From assembly GCA_038087015.1 (NCBI GenBank), contig JASBNA010000108.1, positions 18,671 to 82,670 of the forward strand: a stretch of 64,000 nucleotides of DNA. The letters run 5' to 3'. The translations under genes and the position numbers were made by a program. This stretch comes from Cerrena zonata (lineage: Eukaryota > Basidiomycota > Agaricomycetes > Polyporales > Cerrenaceae). The stretch's first letter is position 1. Each line of letters starts with the position of its first letter. Below the pieces are notes generated by a model that saw only the letters and a program-made list of their open reading frames with translations, did no database searches and had not been told where the DNA came from. This document shows, piece after piece, positions 12,754 through 25,900 of the stretch.

Positions 12754-13619
12754 TATTGCAAAACGAAATTCCGAGTGTTTCTGCGATAATTGAGATGATG
12801 GAGGGGGATACTGAAGAGAAAGGGGCGGAGTAGAGGGTATGTTTGCGCGGCTAGTGATATGCGGCTCGTGTGCAACTATCGATTACAAGTGTCATTCGGG
12901 AGATAAGAAAATGTTGGGGAGACCGTCCACAGTTCACGTGTGATCCGTGTGAGAACCTTTCTCATTCCAAGGCATGATGCAACAGTCAACAACGATAAGA
13001 ATCGAGAGGTGTATTGCCCCCAAATGTCGTGTTTTAGTAGAGATGGATTACGTAGCGTCGAATTAATAAGAGGGAACAATGTCATGGCGTACGTAAAAGG
13101 TTCATACTATATGGACGACTGGGTGTAACGCACATGCATAAGCCTATGTCCTTGCATGCATGATCTCGTTTGTGTCATCTGTACGGAAAGCTGCCGGTTT
13201 CCAGAGGAGGAATCAACGGATGTTGAACGGTCAGACCTCGAAAGTTGTACTTGAACATAAGCCAAGATTGGACCTGAGAGCTCCGCCGATTGAAGGATGA
13301 AGCAAGATAACTGGTTTACTGAACTGAGTCCGAGATCCACTAGTATATCCTCCCGAGCAACGGTTCTGCGAGACATCCATGAGTCACCTCAAATAGCGAT
13401 CCACATTGTCACTTCAGAGGGTGCTGCTTAAGGGAGATTGCGGTTTCGCCTTCACGGGTGGCTAGCATACAGCATTAGGCGGCTCAGGATTACGTTGGAT
13501 GCTTGTAGCATTCATTTATGACTTTTCCGTATGCACGTTTGAAGCAAGTAAAACCTCGCAATAAGTCATCGCAAGTGTAAGTTTCAAGATCCTCGATCGT
13601 CTCATCCTGCATACCGAGA

Positions 13620-15130
13620 TACCATGTCGTAGAAGCGATGATTACTCAGTGACACATACAGAGAAGATCACTTGTGCCGGGGGTTCGAGGGAACAACAAT
13701 TCTGTCGCTCTGAGAGTAAGATCCAGAGTAAGGGATCGTCGGAGATGTAACAGATATTCGTTACGGAGACGAAACAGCTGAGTCCATGTAACAGAACGAG
13801 TTCAGCGTGATGGAACCACAACAGAAGTCAAGCGGAGGTGTAGAGAGGCAGTTGTCTATGTCATTATGTGGGTCACTTGCGGTTCGAGCTGTCAAGTATC
13901 CAGAGAGTTTGGTATATTCATTCTCCAGATTGTATCCAAGAATAAGAACAGCCTGGTTGAAGGGGTACTGCTAGTGGTGCTTCGGCGGGTCGAACCTCAC
14001 TAAAGCCCAGAGTCGTTGATTCATGTAGAACAGAATGAGCCTTTAAAACACAGCGTACTCTCTAAAGCTTAGGCAGTCAGTTCTAGCGACAATAACATAA
14101 AGGAGCTGAGGTCCCCAAAAGGCATGTCAGTCTGTAGAGGCGAGAGAATGAGAGTTACTCACAGTAGAACATAGTCTGTCTTCGACGTAGGCTAAGAAGG
14201 TTGATCAATTCCTTTGGTAAAGAGAGCTCAAAGGTTGATGTACAGGTGAGTACTCCATCTATAGTCGTAGGCGCACTTTCGCAAACGTCGAAGATGTCAA
14301 ATGTAACTACGAAGGTTGAGTGTACATCGAGGCCTATTGGAGGCAAATGTCAGTTCACGTTTGGTTCTCGTCCATAGTTTTTTTGTAGATTGGACGGGGT
14401 ACAGACTCACCATTCCTTTCAGAGCAGGGTGGAGATTCGACGTATGGTAATCGTTCTCGCAGAGATTCCAGGATCTCTTTAGATAGAGTTCTCCATTAAA
14501 TGTTCGAACACGCGCTATCCAATTCATGATCTCTTGAAAGATGGCGTTTGAGTACTGTTGAGTGGAGAAAGGACGACTGACGTTTATCGTGTCTGATTTG
14601 ACGAGATAGAAACTAGCATTGAACGGACGCTTGTCAACAAGCAAAGTTTGGTGCTTCGAGCTTCAGGCATGGGAATGAGGCGAGGGAACGTCAGTATGGT
14701 AATGAGCAATGGAGATATGTCAGAAAACATTACCTTCAGTTAACGACAATTCGATGATGTTGTTTTCCAAGCAGGAAGAGGAAGCAGAGCCGTTGAAGAC
14801 TGTCAGACGAACGAGATTGCACACTGAGCGTAAGCCAATCATATTGCTTCGATTGACAGCGCTGCGGACCGAACACACTCATCATCGAAGAAACTCTGCG
14901 GTTTGACTAGAGAATCTCACTAGAAAGCACTAAGCACCAATATATTCTGTAGGTCGCAGCAACATCAATGATAGTTTGAGCCTCTAGAGAGCAGACACGA
15001 GTCGAGGTCACGGTTATGGATATGGCAGTCTAGTAGGTGCAGGATGTATGTATACCTCACATAATTGGATGGTCAATAAAGGCAAAACAAACATCGTCAC
15101 CATCGGACTAGCAGCAGAGGCGAGTACGGC
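13620..15130. repeat. Relic dispersed repeat, copy A
   Basis: Shares ordered blocks with copy B (about 16,060-17,440) and copy C (about 42,340-43,440). Examples are GACGTAYG.. followed by CAGAG.TTCCAGGATC (near 14,440, 16,980 and 42,717), and ATTCCTTKGGTAAAGA near 14,210 and 42,470. A minus-strand frame at 14,297-14,644 is open but I recognise no domain. The distal part, 14,940-15,130, is shared with copy D at 4.4-4.7 kb. It looks like an old, non-coding or dead element. Confidence 0.55.
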
Positions 15131-16059
15131 TGTTTCCGGTCCACAACTCCCGCCGTAACTTTGTAATCTGATTGGCTCGCTTACTATACATTACCCTCCT
15201 CAATGTCTGACTTACATACTGACATACGGTCTGATACATATTTTACTCCGGGCCAGTGTATTATATTGCATCGGAAGGCATACTGGATACAGAAAAGTAC
15301 GCCTTATGTACAGCCAAACGGACATCTAAAGTGCTCTAACCCGAACCACGTACGACCGGAGCGTCCATTGCATTCTGTGCTTGACTTTCTGAACATCGTC
15401 CGTTATATTCCTCGCCCGTTACCTCATCCAATTACTAGGAAAGCGATCGCAAAAAAAAGCGGAATTCCATGTGCGATTCGGTGTCAAAGCTATCAGAAAA
15501 TCGAGCTCGGGAAAAGAGTGTAGGCTCCTGACTTAGCATTCTTTCATTATCCTTCCTTGTTATGAATAAGGCCTACGGTTCTATGTGGGTCCTGTACCTA
15601 CCGTTGGATGATGAATACTAGCTGCACCACCATATCACTTTCGTCATATCACTATGTAGAAAAATAGCAATTGTATCTGCGAATGCGAGTGAAACCGAAG
15701 TTCCTCCGGCTCAAGAATGGTCAATGTCTTGATCATTGCGACTTGAGGTGAAGATATGTTGAGGTTGCATCCTGTTCCACGTAAGTCTAGATTGATCAAT
15801 CACCAAGTCCTACAGAATTGAACATTTTCATGTGTGTCTGCGGCTGGATCGTTACACAAGGGACCCCGTCCGTTCTGCCATGTCACTAGGCGAGTCGTCA
15901 AGAAAGGGCTATTTTCATCCACTGACATATACATATATGACAGATACCTGTGAATGGGTCTATCCGCTATATAGTAACAGAAAAAGCAAGATATCGTCAG
16001 GCGATGTAACCAAGAGCTTCCAGGATTAAATCGACTGACTGCACGTAGTGGGATGAGTT

Positions 16060-17440
16060 CAGTCTCACGAAATCACAGCAGAAGGCGAGTCAAATCTCCA
16101 CGTTCAAGCTATCAGGTACCCAGTAAGTGTAACCTTTCAGAACGAGAGAAGCTCTACGTTACACCTGGGGCATTCCTGATTGAAGAGGCGCATGGGGGAG
16201 TCAGTTTAGACAAGTAGTTCTGGCGATGATGACCTATAAAGGGCCGTGGTGACAATGGTCTCTGCGAAAACATGTCAGCGAGTAGACATGATAGAAAAGA
16301 GCTACTCAGGATATGGCATGTTCGCCCTTCAACATCCGCTGCGAGGAAAGATGTTGATCAGTCCTCCGAGAACAATTATTTGACAATGAGAACCAGAACT
16401 TTAGTGGAGAAATGAGCCCTCGATCGGTATCTGTAGCTTTCGCAAACGTCAAAGGCATCAAAGACTGAGCAGCATAAGCGAGGGGAAAGACAAGTGGGAT
16501 AACCAAACCGGAGATTGAGGTCTGTCGCAAGTGAATTTCAGCCCTCGTCCGTAGCATACATCGAAGCAGGTACGATATCCTGAATATTATCGGAGAGGGT
16601 AATCCATTATTTGAAGGATGATCTTTGAGTTCATATTGTTAGGGAACAGTGACCACTCGCTGACGTTCTTCGCTAATTGTATGGATGACGATCGATCCTC
16701 TAGGCCAAGAGACCTTAAGTGTTGCTGAGCAAGTGAGCACTCGGTCAACACTTATAGGTTTGCTTTAGCAGACTTTGAATAGCATCCGGTACTATGACAG
16801 AGGCTGAGCAGCATAACCGAGAGGTGGGCGAGTCGAACAGCTAAGCCGAGTATTGAGGCCTATCGTAAGAGGATTTCGTCGATAGCTTTGAATTCATCGA
16901 GAACCTATCCCGTTAATGGGCATGATAGCGACTCAGTATTATATTCGGAGCTTGGGAGAAAGAAAACGTCCTAGTGATTCGACGTACGAAGATTGCTTTT
17001 ATACAGAGTCCAGGATTCCGTTAGACGGTATGCTCTATAAACTATCCAGACATTCATCATCCAGTCCAGAGGCACTTAAAGGGCGGTTTCTGGGTAATAA
17101 TCATATCTATGGCGTGAAAAAGAGACCATTGAATGAAGTTTGCGCCACAGCTTTGAGCTTCAGACCCCGGGATAATGTCGGTAGTGAAAACATTCACTTG
17201 GAAGCATTTGCGTTAGTAATAGTATCGTAGCGAGCTATAATTTACACGCTGGGGGGTGTAGTCTTCAACGAACAAGGAAAGTCTAATGATAATGGATCCG
17301 AGTCGATACGGCATAGGAAAGGAGGAGGAAGTAGAGAAGCACGAAGGAAATCGCACAACACCGGACTGTATTGAACGTGAGCCAATCATATTGCTTTAAA
17401 TTCGATCAGCGGCATCACGGTCCGAGCGCATGTCGTTGTC
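16060..17440. repeat. Relic dispersed repeat, copy B
   Basis: In the same orientation and order as copy A: the block with CACAGCAGAAG near 16,073, CACTYATAGGTTTG near 16,750 (also in copy C near 42,530), and GACGTACGAAGATTGCTT near 16,981. It ends in AGCCAATCATATTGCTT near 17,380, which also recurs near 14,833. No intact reading frame or terminal repeat was identified. Confidence 0.5.
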
Positions 17441-17670
17441 GCAAGACATCGTCCCAATGGCAACATCGTCCTCGTCACTGACGTCGACGTCATCTGAAAC
17501 ATACAGGACTACACAGGGATCAACATACACCGGAGACCGCTGTGGACATTTGCATTTCCTGTTAGAGAGGCAATCTAGTGCTTCGAGAGAGTTGGGAGAG
17601 AGTCCTATCGGTTGCAGTTTTTCGGTGAGAATGAGTATTTGTGACCATCCGAAAGTCCTGATTTAAGCAT
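17430..17670 (+). pseudogene. Fragment related to the 5' end of the 35.3-kb gene
   Basis: The frame reads TSSETYRTTQGST near 17,490, and the gene at 35,320 begins MSSETYRTTQGST. The DNA just upstream is also shared (CGGCATCACGGTCCGAGCGCAT at about 17,410 and about 35,224). After about 60 bp the similarity continues weakly (GACCGCT.TGG) and the frame no longer follows the intact gene. This is a truncated duplicate, not a functional gene. Confidence 0.6.
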
Positions 17671-20600
17671 CTAGGAAATGATTCATCTAACATGTAGGCG
17701 ATATCAAGTCTGCAGACCGAGCTCAGGTATCGAAAGGAGAATGTAGGAAAAATTACGAAGTAATATGTGCTCTTTCCATCAAGCTTGGGGAACCACAAAC
17801 TATTATGGCCGCCTATAGCATTTCTACGCAGCCATCTAGCTCACTGTCATGTTAGCATGGAAAGGTTCATGTTATTAGCTTGCATGATTCTGTGTTCGCG
17901 AGCAGGAATAAGCTACCTGAGGCAGGGATCCTTCCCATTTTGTGATCAATTTCTCGGCGTATTAGAATTTGGCGTCGTTCACTACGGAGTCCGGGTCAAT
18001 AAATACTTGTAAAGTGCTCTCATTTCGGTCCTGTTGATCTCGGTTGTTGTTGCCGTTGATTAAAATTAGATTGCGTAGGCTGCTATGGGATAGTTTCTCC
18101 AGATACCTCAGGCCCGGAAACACCTATTCCTTCAATGTTATGGACTCGTGAAGGAGACGTCAGGTAATGGCCGATGGACGGCCACGATGCTTATTCAGTG
18201 CCTTCGTGTATGCGTTGGACCTGTACAACGACTGCATCCGAATCTCAGGGAAGACTCAAAACTCGTTTGGGTAACGGGGGTACTACTGTTACTATGAAAC
18301 TACAGTAATCGACTCTCATGTTTTGCACTGTAAGAACACATTGGCCTCCTGACCCAACGTCGTACTGGAATATGTGTTTCATTAGGAAGCTATTCCCTTT
18401 GAATTGCACATTACCATTTCCACGAAACCCTGCTGCTCAGACAAGCCTGGCTACGCCTTGGAATCGTCTAGCAGTATTCTATAACAAACCGCCAAGGCCG
18501 ACGTCAAGCTGCAATGACTACTCAATTTCTACCAGCAAAGCGCCACTTTGTTAGAGTTTTCCCAATGGAGATCGAGTTCCAGGATTCAATAAGTAGTTCT
18601 TCCCTATGATCGGAAAGGCGTGCAGCTTTTGCATGAGGCTTGGACACGTGTCATACAACTTGCTTCGTAAACTTGCCTAACACCGATTCTGACGGATTCG
18701 TTTCCTGTGTTATAACAAGTGCGTACTGATATTGTTGTGTCGTACCTTTTACATTGATACAACACCTGTTAGATATGATCTCTTCCCTCCGTGTACTTTA
18801 TACTTCGGGTCCCGGGGATTCTCTAATTCTGGCATAGTCACATAAGGTGCATCTTGGGTACGCGAGAGACATATCGATATCACTGTACCGATTCCCCTTC
18901 CATTGGCTCCATTTTTATTACTTGGAGATGCGGATAGTTCCCCGTGATCTGATTTGTCTTCGCGACTGATAAATTTGATTCAGGCAGAAGAGAGAAGTCC
19001 ACCCTCTTTCAATACCGCATCGCCCCCAGCTCATAAATCGCAGTCATGATCCTACTTCACAGTACTTCTTTCAAACGACATATGCCTCATGCTTCCGATG
19101 ATACGTTCAGGCATCGGATCGATGAAGGCGAAATCCAAGTTCATGGGCGAAGGCAATCATTTTGGACGGTATTTTATTGCCTAATGACAACCAACCGAGA
19201 CTGGAACATGACAGATGGCATTCAAGGATATGAAGGGTCAAATCATGAGATACCCATTCGAGTATATCTGAACACAAGCAGACGACTTACAAAAAATGAG
19301 GAACTTTCATCAAGATGAATGAATCTTGTTCGACGTATAGGCCATTCATACGAACTCTGATGAGGAAGTCTCACTCAAACCTACATTCTTTTGGGAAACA
19401 GGGTGTGTCGAGGTCGAAACCCTACATGACTTCGTCCCGCTGGCATGGTAAGCCTAAGTTCCAAAAAATGCAGACTACTTAGTGCTAATGAACACGTTGT
19501 GATGGAAAGGCATCAACTTCGAGCCTTGGAATCCGATTATGGTTCTCTATTTCCACACCAACTTTGAAATACCCGGAACATGCCATCTCAACTTTGACCT
19601 GAGTCTCCACACCTGTGCCTTCCCCCCTCAGTCTTTCAGATGACTTGCCACGAGGCGTTGATGCATATGTTCACCTTGGACATCCCTAAACTCATGTTGG
19701 GAAAAAGATGCTTGAAGGGAACTTCTGCGCTTGTTGTAGGACACATGTCCTTCCTTGAGAAACATCCTACTGTCATTCGTTGTGAGTTGTACTTTGGTTC
19801 TCTTCAAACGAAAGTGAATCATGTACCCTCTATGCTTTAATGTCACATTTTTGAACATGTAGGTTACTTTACGATACATTCGTGGTCACATCAAGTGTAC
19901 TCAGCGGCCTGGCTAAGAGACAATGCCGATCAGCGGTGTCCCAAACCCATGCAAACTTTAGACTCCGGCACACTGTGGGTAAAATTCGTGTCGAACTAGC
20001 TCAAACTCCTAACGAAGATCCCGATCCCCAGGTCGTGTATATAGACCCGTGGCTATGGCCATGGTGTCATCGCAGACAGATGATCGACAGAAAGAATGGT
20101 ATCCGTGGGTTTGTAATTTCCAATCGTCAACTCAAACATCAAGGCTCAATTCCCACTAGACGCCCGCTTCTTGTTGCAACAGTGCGACCAATACCACAAT
20201 GAGTACAGCAAAGATGACCCTGCGACGTCCATTTTTCCATTGTCTTACTGTGAACTCAATACCACGATGCTTTACAAACGCCACTATCAAGTAAGTGTCA
20301 TAATACAATTGCGCCTCGTGTACTTATCGTTCTGACCCTCAAGTTTTTTTCTTCGACACATTGTGTATCTGAACTTCTATCGATGTATCGAATTTACGAT
20401 TGTTTAGTACTTCATGTGTCTCATATTCCGAGGGTCACCACAATCCAAACTCATACTGCGTCAATGGCAGGTGCAGTACATATAGGTTCAACTGATTATC
20501 AGTGCAATGGCGTTCGATTGTCACAGATATTGGGAACCTACTGCATTCTGTAGATTTACAATCGCTGTCTTCCCCAGGGGCATAGCCGATATACAACGTA

Positions 20601-20940
20601 CACATAGGCCAACCCCTCCTCCCTGCTCCTCTCCAAAGGTGTGTCTAAAGCTCCATCATACTATCGGGAGGAAACCGTATCCATTCAGTCTAAGGCGGAT
20701 CCGCGCTCTCAGCCTCGCACCATTCTTCCATTTCTCCGATCCCCTGTCATGTCAATATCTACGTCTACCTCACCACGAACACTGGTCGTTTATGCTCTAT
20801 GGAGATGGGCAGTGCAATCCGCATAATCGAGGATTTTGTCACCGAAAAACACGAGGGTCCGCAAGTCTGTGTATAAATACCCTTTCTTCGTACTTTAATC
20901 CCTAGTTCGAGCTTCCTACCTCTCGCATTTACAAGCATTT
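17670..20940. other. Long stretch without a recognisable gene
   Basis: Short open frames occur at 18.3, 19.0-19.3, 19.6, 19.9-20.2 and 20.5-20.9 kb. None shows a motif, a convincing exon chain or a paralogue in the window. The 19.0-20.2 kb part has codon-like composition and could be a decayed gene, but I could not join exons. The last 50 bp, before 20,952, form the leader of the next gene. Confidence 0.4.
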
Positions 20941-20951
20941 CACGATCCACC

Positions 20952-23746
20952 ATGGCCAACACAGAAGACAAAGCGTCTTTGCTCGTCAAAGGCTTGAACG
21001 AGACGCTTCAGTCTCTTTGGGAGGAAGCAGCAGTCCCTGATGACCAGCCTTCTAACACTTTTGCCTCGCTCCGAGCTTTCATTAGTAGTCTCAAGCAGTA
21101 CAAATACCACGATGCGAGCACACAAGATGTTCAATTCACCGTAACAGCACTCAAACTCACGTCGCTTTGCAACCATGAAGCAGTGTTGCATCTAATCTTG
21201 TTAGATGAACGTATTGAGTCAGACTCGTAAGTTTCTCCGGGCTAGTATATGGTGTCTACGATTGACTTTGGAGATGGCACCTTCTAGCTCACAGAAGTCA
21301 TCTTCAGAAAACCCCAGATTGATGATCAAGGTGCAAATTATTCCCAACGCTAGTCACCATGTCTTCACACTGGACATCCAATGTAAGTAGCTCGCATTCT
21401 ACCCTCCCGCTACATCCACACTGATATAATATAACTTCCCACAGCAGCCAAAATTGTCAAGTTATCTGCACCTGAGAAAGTCTTCAAAGACATCCGCGCA
21501 CACCTGCCAATGAATGTTATCAGTGATGGGTTCGCTGAGCTCCTCTCAAATATTCCAGCGGCCCCGCTCACTAAGGATGAAGTGTGCTTGGAGGTTGAAG
21601 CTCATCTTTCGCGCCAGTGGATGAATGCCAAACAAAAAGAAGGCCACATGTCAGCCTGCCTCGCCACATTTAGCACCGTTAACTTACAGGATTACCCTCT
21701 TGACCTGCACCTTTTCGCAACATTTGCCAAACCCGAAGTCCGAAACCTATGCAATCTCTCGTGTCGCCAAGAGATCGTTCTGACTTTCAAGATCGAAAAG
21801 ATCATATTTTCCAATGCGGGTAATTTCAGAGAGTAAGAACGAGATTATTCTCACCTATATAATCCACTAATTCCCATCAGCTCTAAGGACACGTCCACTG
21901 ATTGGAACATCTCATGCATTGTTGGTTTCACCGACGGAACAGACTCAGAAATCCTTAACCTGGATGGTACATACTACTGTCACCTCTGCTTATACTTTAT
22001 CGTTGACGTCCACATTTCAAGGTGCTCGTTATGCTAAATGCTTCTCGTCCTACCCCCAAGGCTGCATTTTGGCCAACAATCAATTCGAGAAAGTTGCAAA
22101 TTTCGTAGTCTCATACTACTGCAAGATCTTGACGCAATACTCCCTTAATACTGTCCAACCAGACGATGTTGATAAAAGCCCACCAGGCAATTTCGAGCTG
22201 GTCGTATTGCCACCATGTTCTATCAATTCCCACCTCAATAGACTCTATCGAGCTCGTGATGAAGACGTCACCCCCTTTGGTTTGAACTCCCACTTTGAAG
22301 CCGACTTTGATTGTATCTCCACCTCCTTTGAAGCCGGAAATGGAAGTGATGCAGACTCAATGGTGATATCCATTGGCACCAAGCGTAGCCAAATGAAAGT
22401 CGAGGGGTAGGCTGATAGATAACCTATACTCAAGTCTTAAGCTCACATAGATTCGTCTCAGAAAATTTGTCAATTTCCCCCCCATGAAGATATCGTTCAA
22501 AGTTGGTATTTCCATCTTGGAGAAAATGGAACGAGACGAGAACTACAACTCAGTCTGTTTGGCTCTGAACTTTGATGGTCAGTAACGCAACACCAATAAT
22601 CACAGCAAAGCTTAACACCCCATATAGAACCAACACCAAAATATGTCAAGTCAGGTAGCAACGTTCCGACAGCTTATCTTGACGATTTCCGTGAGAATAT
22701 CATATCGTACCTTCGCAGCCTCTCTTCAAAAGGATTCAATATCATCTACACCATGCCGACCAAGATCTTCACAACACTCGAATATAAAATCATCCCAGGT
22801 CGCTGCGGTCAAGTAATTGCAACAGGCTGTGCGAATACTCATTGCGACCTCGATGCGAAGGCCGATCAATTGGTGCTTGGAATCTTGATGCGTACCGACA
22901 GCACTAAAGTACCGACTAAGATTCCCCTAATTCCCTTTAGCAGGGAGATATTACCACTCTGGAATGTCATGAATGTGACCATGACGCTCCTGACAGTATC
23001 TCTTGGTAGACAGGAAGGCTCGACACGGTTCGCAGTCAAAACTTGGAAGGAAGAATTCGGAGATGAAACACTCTTACGTGATAATTTTGACTTTGTATCT
23101 GGACGCCACATTCGGTACCGCTACCAAGAATCGCTAAAGCGCGACCTATACGGTATGGACTCGTTGGAGTGTAAGTCGTACTAGATGACTGTAAGGATAA
23201 GACTCGCTCTCACACTGTTACTTCCTATATACAGGTCAAACAGTAAACAAGATCACCCTTGACTCACTTACCAGCGACAATCAGACTCTCATCGTCTCAT
23301 TCGAAGGAACATCTGAAATCGAAGCTAGTATCGGCGTGGGCTGGAGGTATACTCCTCAAATCTATCCTCGCTTTCTTACTAACTCTGTTGACAGAAAAAG
23401 GACATTGGCAAAGTGGTCAACCGCCATTTCCATTTACTCCGATGAGGTCGGTCTTCATGTGAAAAAGCGCGCTGACCGTACTATCGAGGTGAGAAAAATG
23501 TCTGGGTATGAAGAAGACGGTGACGACCTTGGTCTCTTCGAAGAGCATCAACATGCCCTCAACATAGGCTTCAAGCAGATGAAGAAGGCATTCGATGACA
23601 TTGCAAGGATGTTACGAGACACAGTAGAGGACGTTAAACATCCACCTACGGGTCAAGTGTATTCCTTTGTTGATCCTCGCTTGACCAATGAGGGCGGTCT
23701 GGTCTTCTCCCTTTGTCCTGAACCTCTTGGTGAGGACACCGTATAG
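20952..23746 (+). CDS. Uncharacterised multi-exon protein
   Basis: The start ATG lies in a good context (CCACCATGGCC). Eight or so exons join cleanly through canonical introns, for example at 21,226-21,286, 21,385-21,445, 21,833-21,880, 21,974-22,020, 22,407-22,450, 22,577-22,625, 23,171-23,234 and 23,346-23,394. The product is about 750 residues with no stop until 23,746. I recognise no domain. It is mixed alpha/beta, without an obvious signal peptide or membrane segment; the C-terminal part is acidic with a helical stretch (IGFKQMKKAFDDIARML) and ends soon after a PTGQVYSFVDPRL segment. Clean splicing and an open frame amid decayed DNA imply recent selection. It sits in the spacer of the inverted duplication. 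The last exon borders are less certain. Confidence 0.7.
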
Positions 23747-24640
23747 GGTGAGCTGATTTCATATCAACTCATTGACGACACTAGTAAATAGCTCATAACC
23801 TTCATAGACGATCTCAACGACGAAGTATGAAATGCTTGGGTGTCACTTGAATCGATGAATCAGCAATTGAAGTAGTATTCCTACCTGTGTACAGTATCCT
23901 TCCCGTCCGTGTTTCCTTGCTCCGATGTAACACTACCTTGATCCCCTTTTGTAAATTCTGACAGAGAGCGTCTTGGAGGACGATTTGCTACTATGCTATG
24001 AATGTTTTTCACGAACAATGTCCTGATTGTATCTTGCGCGAGATGGCCAACATCAATGATATGCGACTTTGCGCGGTAGTGAGTGATCTGGTGTTACCTT
24101 ATGCTCATGTAGAAGACGAGCGTCGGTCGAATATGACAATAGGTGTCGGAGGGTCACAATAATCGGCATGACAAGAGGGTCTGTGTTTATAAAGATTGGT
24201 CACTGGATGTATCGTAGTCAAAGGAGACAGAGTGCCTTGTTGCCAATGCCTATTTGGAGAATCCGAGTCCTTCGCCGTAACAGCGATTTCGGATTCCCAC
24301 TACGCTGTGTATAATCGTACTTAGATTTGAATCACATAGCAGCCGGTGGGAAGGATCGTTTTCTGTATCCGTGAAAACATATTTAGAGAACGATTATGCT
24401 GCGTGGAGATTTGACTAGTCGTACTTGCAGACGAGGATATTCTATGGAGAAAGCAAATCGCGGACAGCCGGATCTAACCGAACGACTGTCAGAACCAATG
24501 AAAAATGGAGTATATATATATTGATTTTCGAAGTACGCTGTGGCAGTATATACACCCATATATATTGCAAATGGAGCCATCCTATGGAGTAGTTTCTCGA
24601 CTTCAGCTTGGAAGAAACAATAAATGAGCATACCTATAGA
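23747..24640. other. Intergenic, nothing recognised
   Basis: Contains the 3' flank of the preceding gene and an alternating TATATATATA run near 24,511. No coding exon, RNA gene or repeat border could be supported. Confidence 0.5.
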
Positions 24641-25900
24641 TAGTCCTGTAGAGATTCTACGGTACTGTTTTTCCACTCTACAATACGATATGTTGAGAGA
24701 AAGCTCGACCAATATAGTCAGCCTACATGAAACGGAGGTGACCAACGTGCTCGATGGCCCGAAGCCGACAGATATATGGCCGTCTACCGTATCTTACAAT
24801 AGGTAGCACGTCAACTTAGTTCCGGAGGGGTGTGATTATCGTGTTTTGGTGAGCGTGATGAAGCAGACCTTCCACGGACTTCTAAAGTAACTTCCGAACT
24901 TCGTATATCGGTGGTACCTTTGATAACAGGGGCCGCAGGACAGGCCGCTGCTGGCCGGGTGGGGGTTCCAACGGATGTTGAGTTGGTAGTAACCAGAAGG
25001 CAATGACGTTTATCACATCGTCTGAGGATGCAATCGATTGAAGCGTACCCATCCTATTGAGGGTTTCTGATAGAACGAGACTAGTAGATAGCCAAGTATA
25101 AATGCATACACCCATTCCTCGAGGAGCTTTGATGAGTCGTTTAGACCGTAGAAATCTTTCCAGTAGTGCTAGCCAACCATACCTTTTTCCTCTTCAAAAT
25201 CGAGCATAGTCACTTATATATCTGTGAGGACACAAGTGTGATGGGAAATGTCAACGTGAGGTGAAGTTTAAACGCACCTGTCTGATGACTCGGGTTTGAT
25301 GCCCAAGAGTAGGTGAAGTAAGACATCATCCGGAAAAGATGCCAGCCAGACTGACTGAATGAAGGCTCCTGTGGGAGAAGAAAGTACGAGGGGATTCCGA
25401 TACAGCGCTCACCAAACTAATTTATTTTCTTTCTTCCAGAGTCCGCGTCGATATGTCATTCGAGATCCTAGGAGAGTATACCGCATAAAGCAAGAACGGC
25501 ATACCTCGTATGCTTATAGCGACTCCCTTATACTCGCCCGACTCTTTCTCGGTGTAGTACTAGTTGCTGTATTCGGAATACGATCGTTTTGCAGATGAGA
25601 CATAGGGCAGAGTTTGGTTGGATGATGTCGGTATGATGGGGTGGTTCGAAGAGGGAGATTCAGATAATGATACTAGAGTGAAATGAGAACGAAAAGTGTC
25701 TTTGATCGATCGTTGTTGAGACGAAAGGAGACGACATATGTCGCGTTGGAGGCATAGGATCTGGAGATCGGTTGAAGAATGAAATGGCGTGATGCCAGTG
25801 AGATGAGAACGAAGGTGGGTGGGTAGAGTGCAGACGAGAGTCCGTGATCTGTAAATGATAAGCTCGGAGGGGATGTTTGATATAGTACAGTAAATGCGAC
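24640..25900 (-). pseudogene. Third copy of the relic segment found in the duplication arms
   Basis: Collinear with 33,400-35,210. Shared blocks are CCGAAGCC followed by CAGAT.T (24,760 and 33,470), TTCCGA..., CCGGTGGTA-like and GATAACAGG (24,890-24,935 and 33,600-33,650), AAGACATCATC followed by AAGATGCC (25,320 and 34,050), and CGATCGTTGTTGAGA (25,708 and about 35,080). On the minus strand it reads IASSDDVINVI and PPIYEVRKLL, resembling the F-box-like gene at 48.6-49.7 kb. Stops and frame shifts interrupt it. It lies inside the spacer of the inverted duplication, so it is an independent copy in the orientation of the right arm. Confidence 0.55.

Larger units (their letters stand above)
5390..13020 (+). 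repeat. Left arm of inverted segmental duplication
   Basis: This segment is the diverged inverted counterpart of 27,730-35,010. Matching anchor points in order are: the NLR-2 upstream region 12,753-13,020 with the NLR-3 upstream region 27,730-28,006 (block GTTTGCGCGGCTAGT in both); the two C2-NACHT-WD40 genes; 6,185-6,390 with the complement of 34,240-34,445 (TTGTTTTTGGTGCTCAT, then ATACAARAACAC); and about 5,930-5,990 with the complement of about 34,640-34,740 (encoding SQLQSEY). Spacing between the gene 3' end and the 6,190 anchor (2.2 kb) agrees with the right arm (2.05 kb). The arms carry many substitutions and indels, so the duplication is not recent. Ends are approximate. Confidence 0.75.

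Noticed and set aside
24505..24525. TATATATA tract as a promoter
   Set aside because: No supported gene starts nearby; alternating TA is common in AT-rich intergenic DNA.
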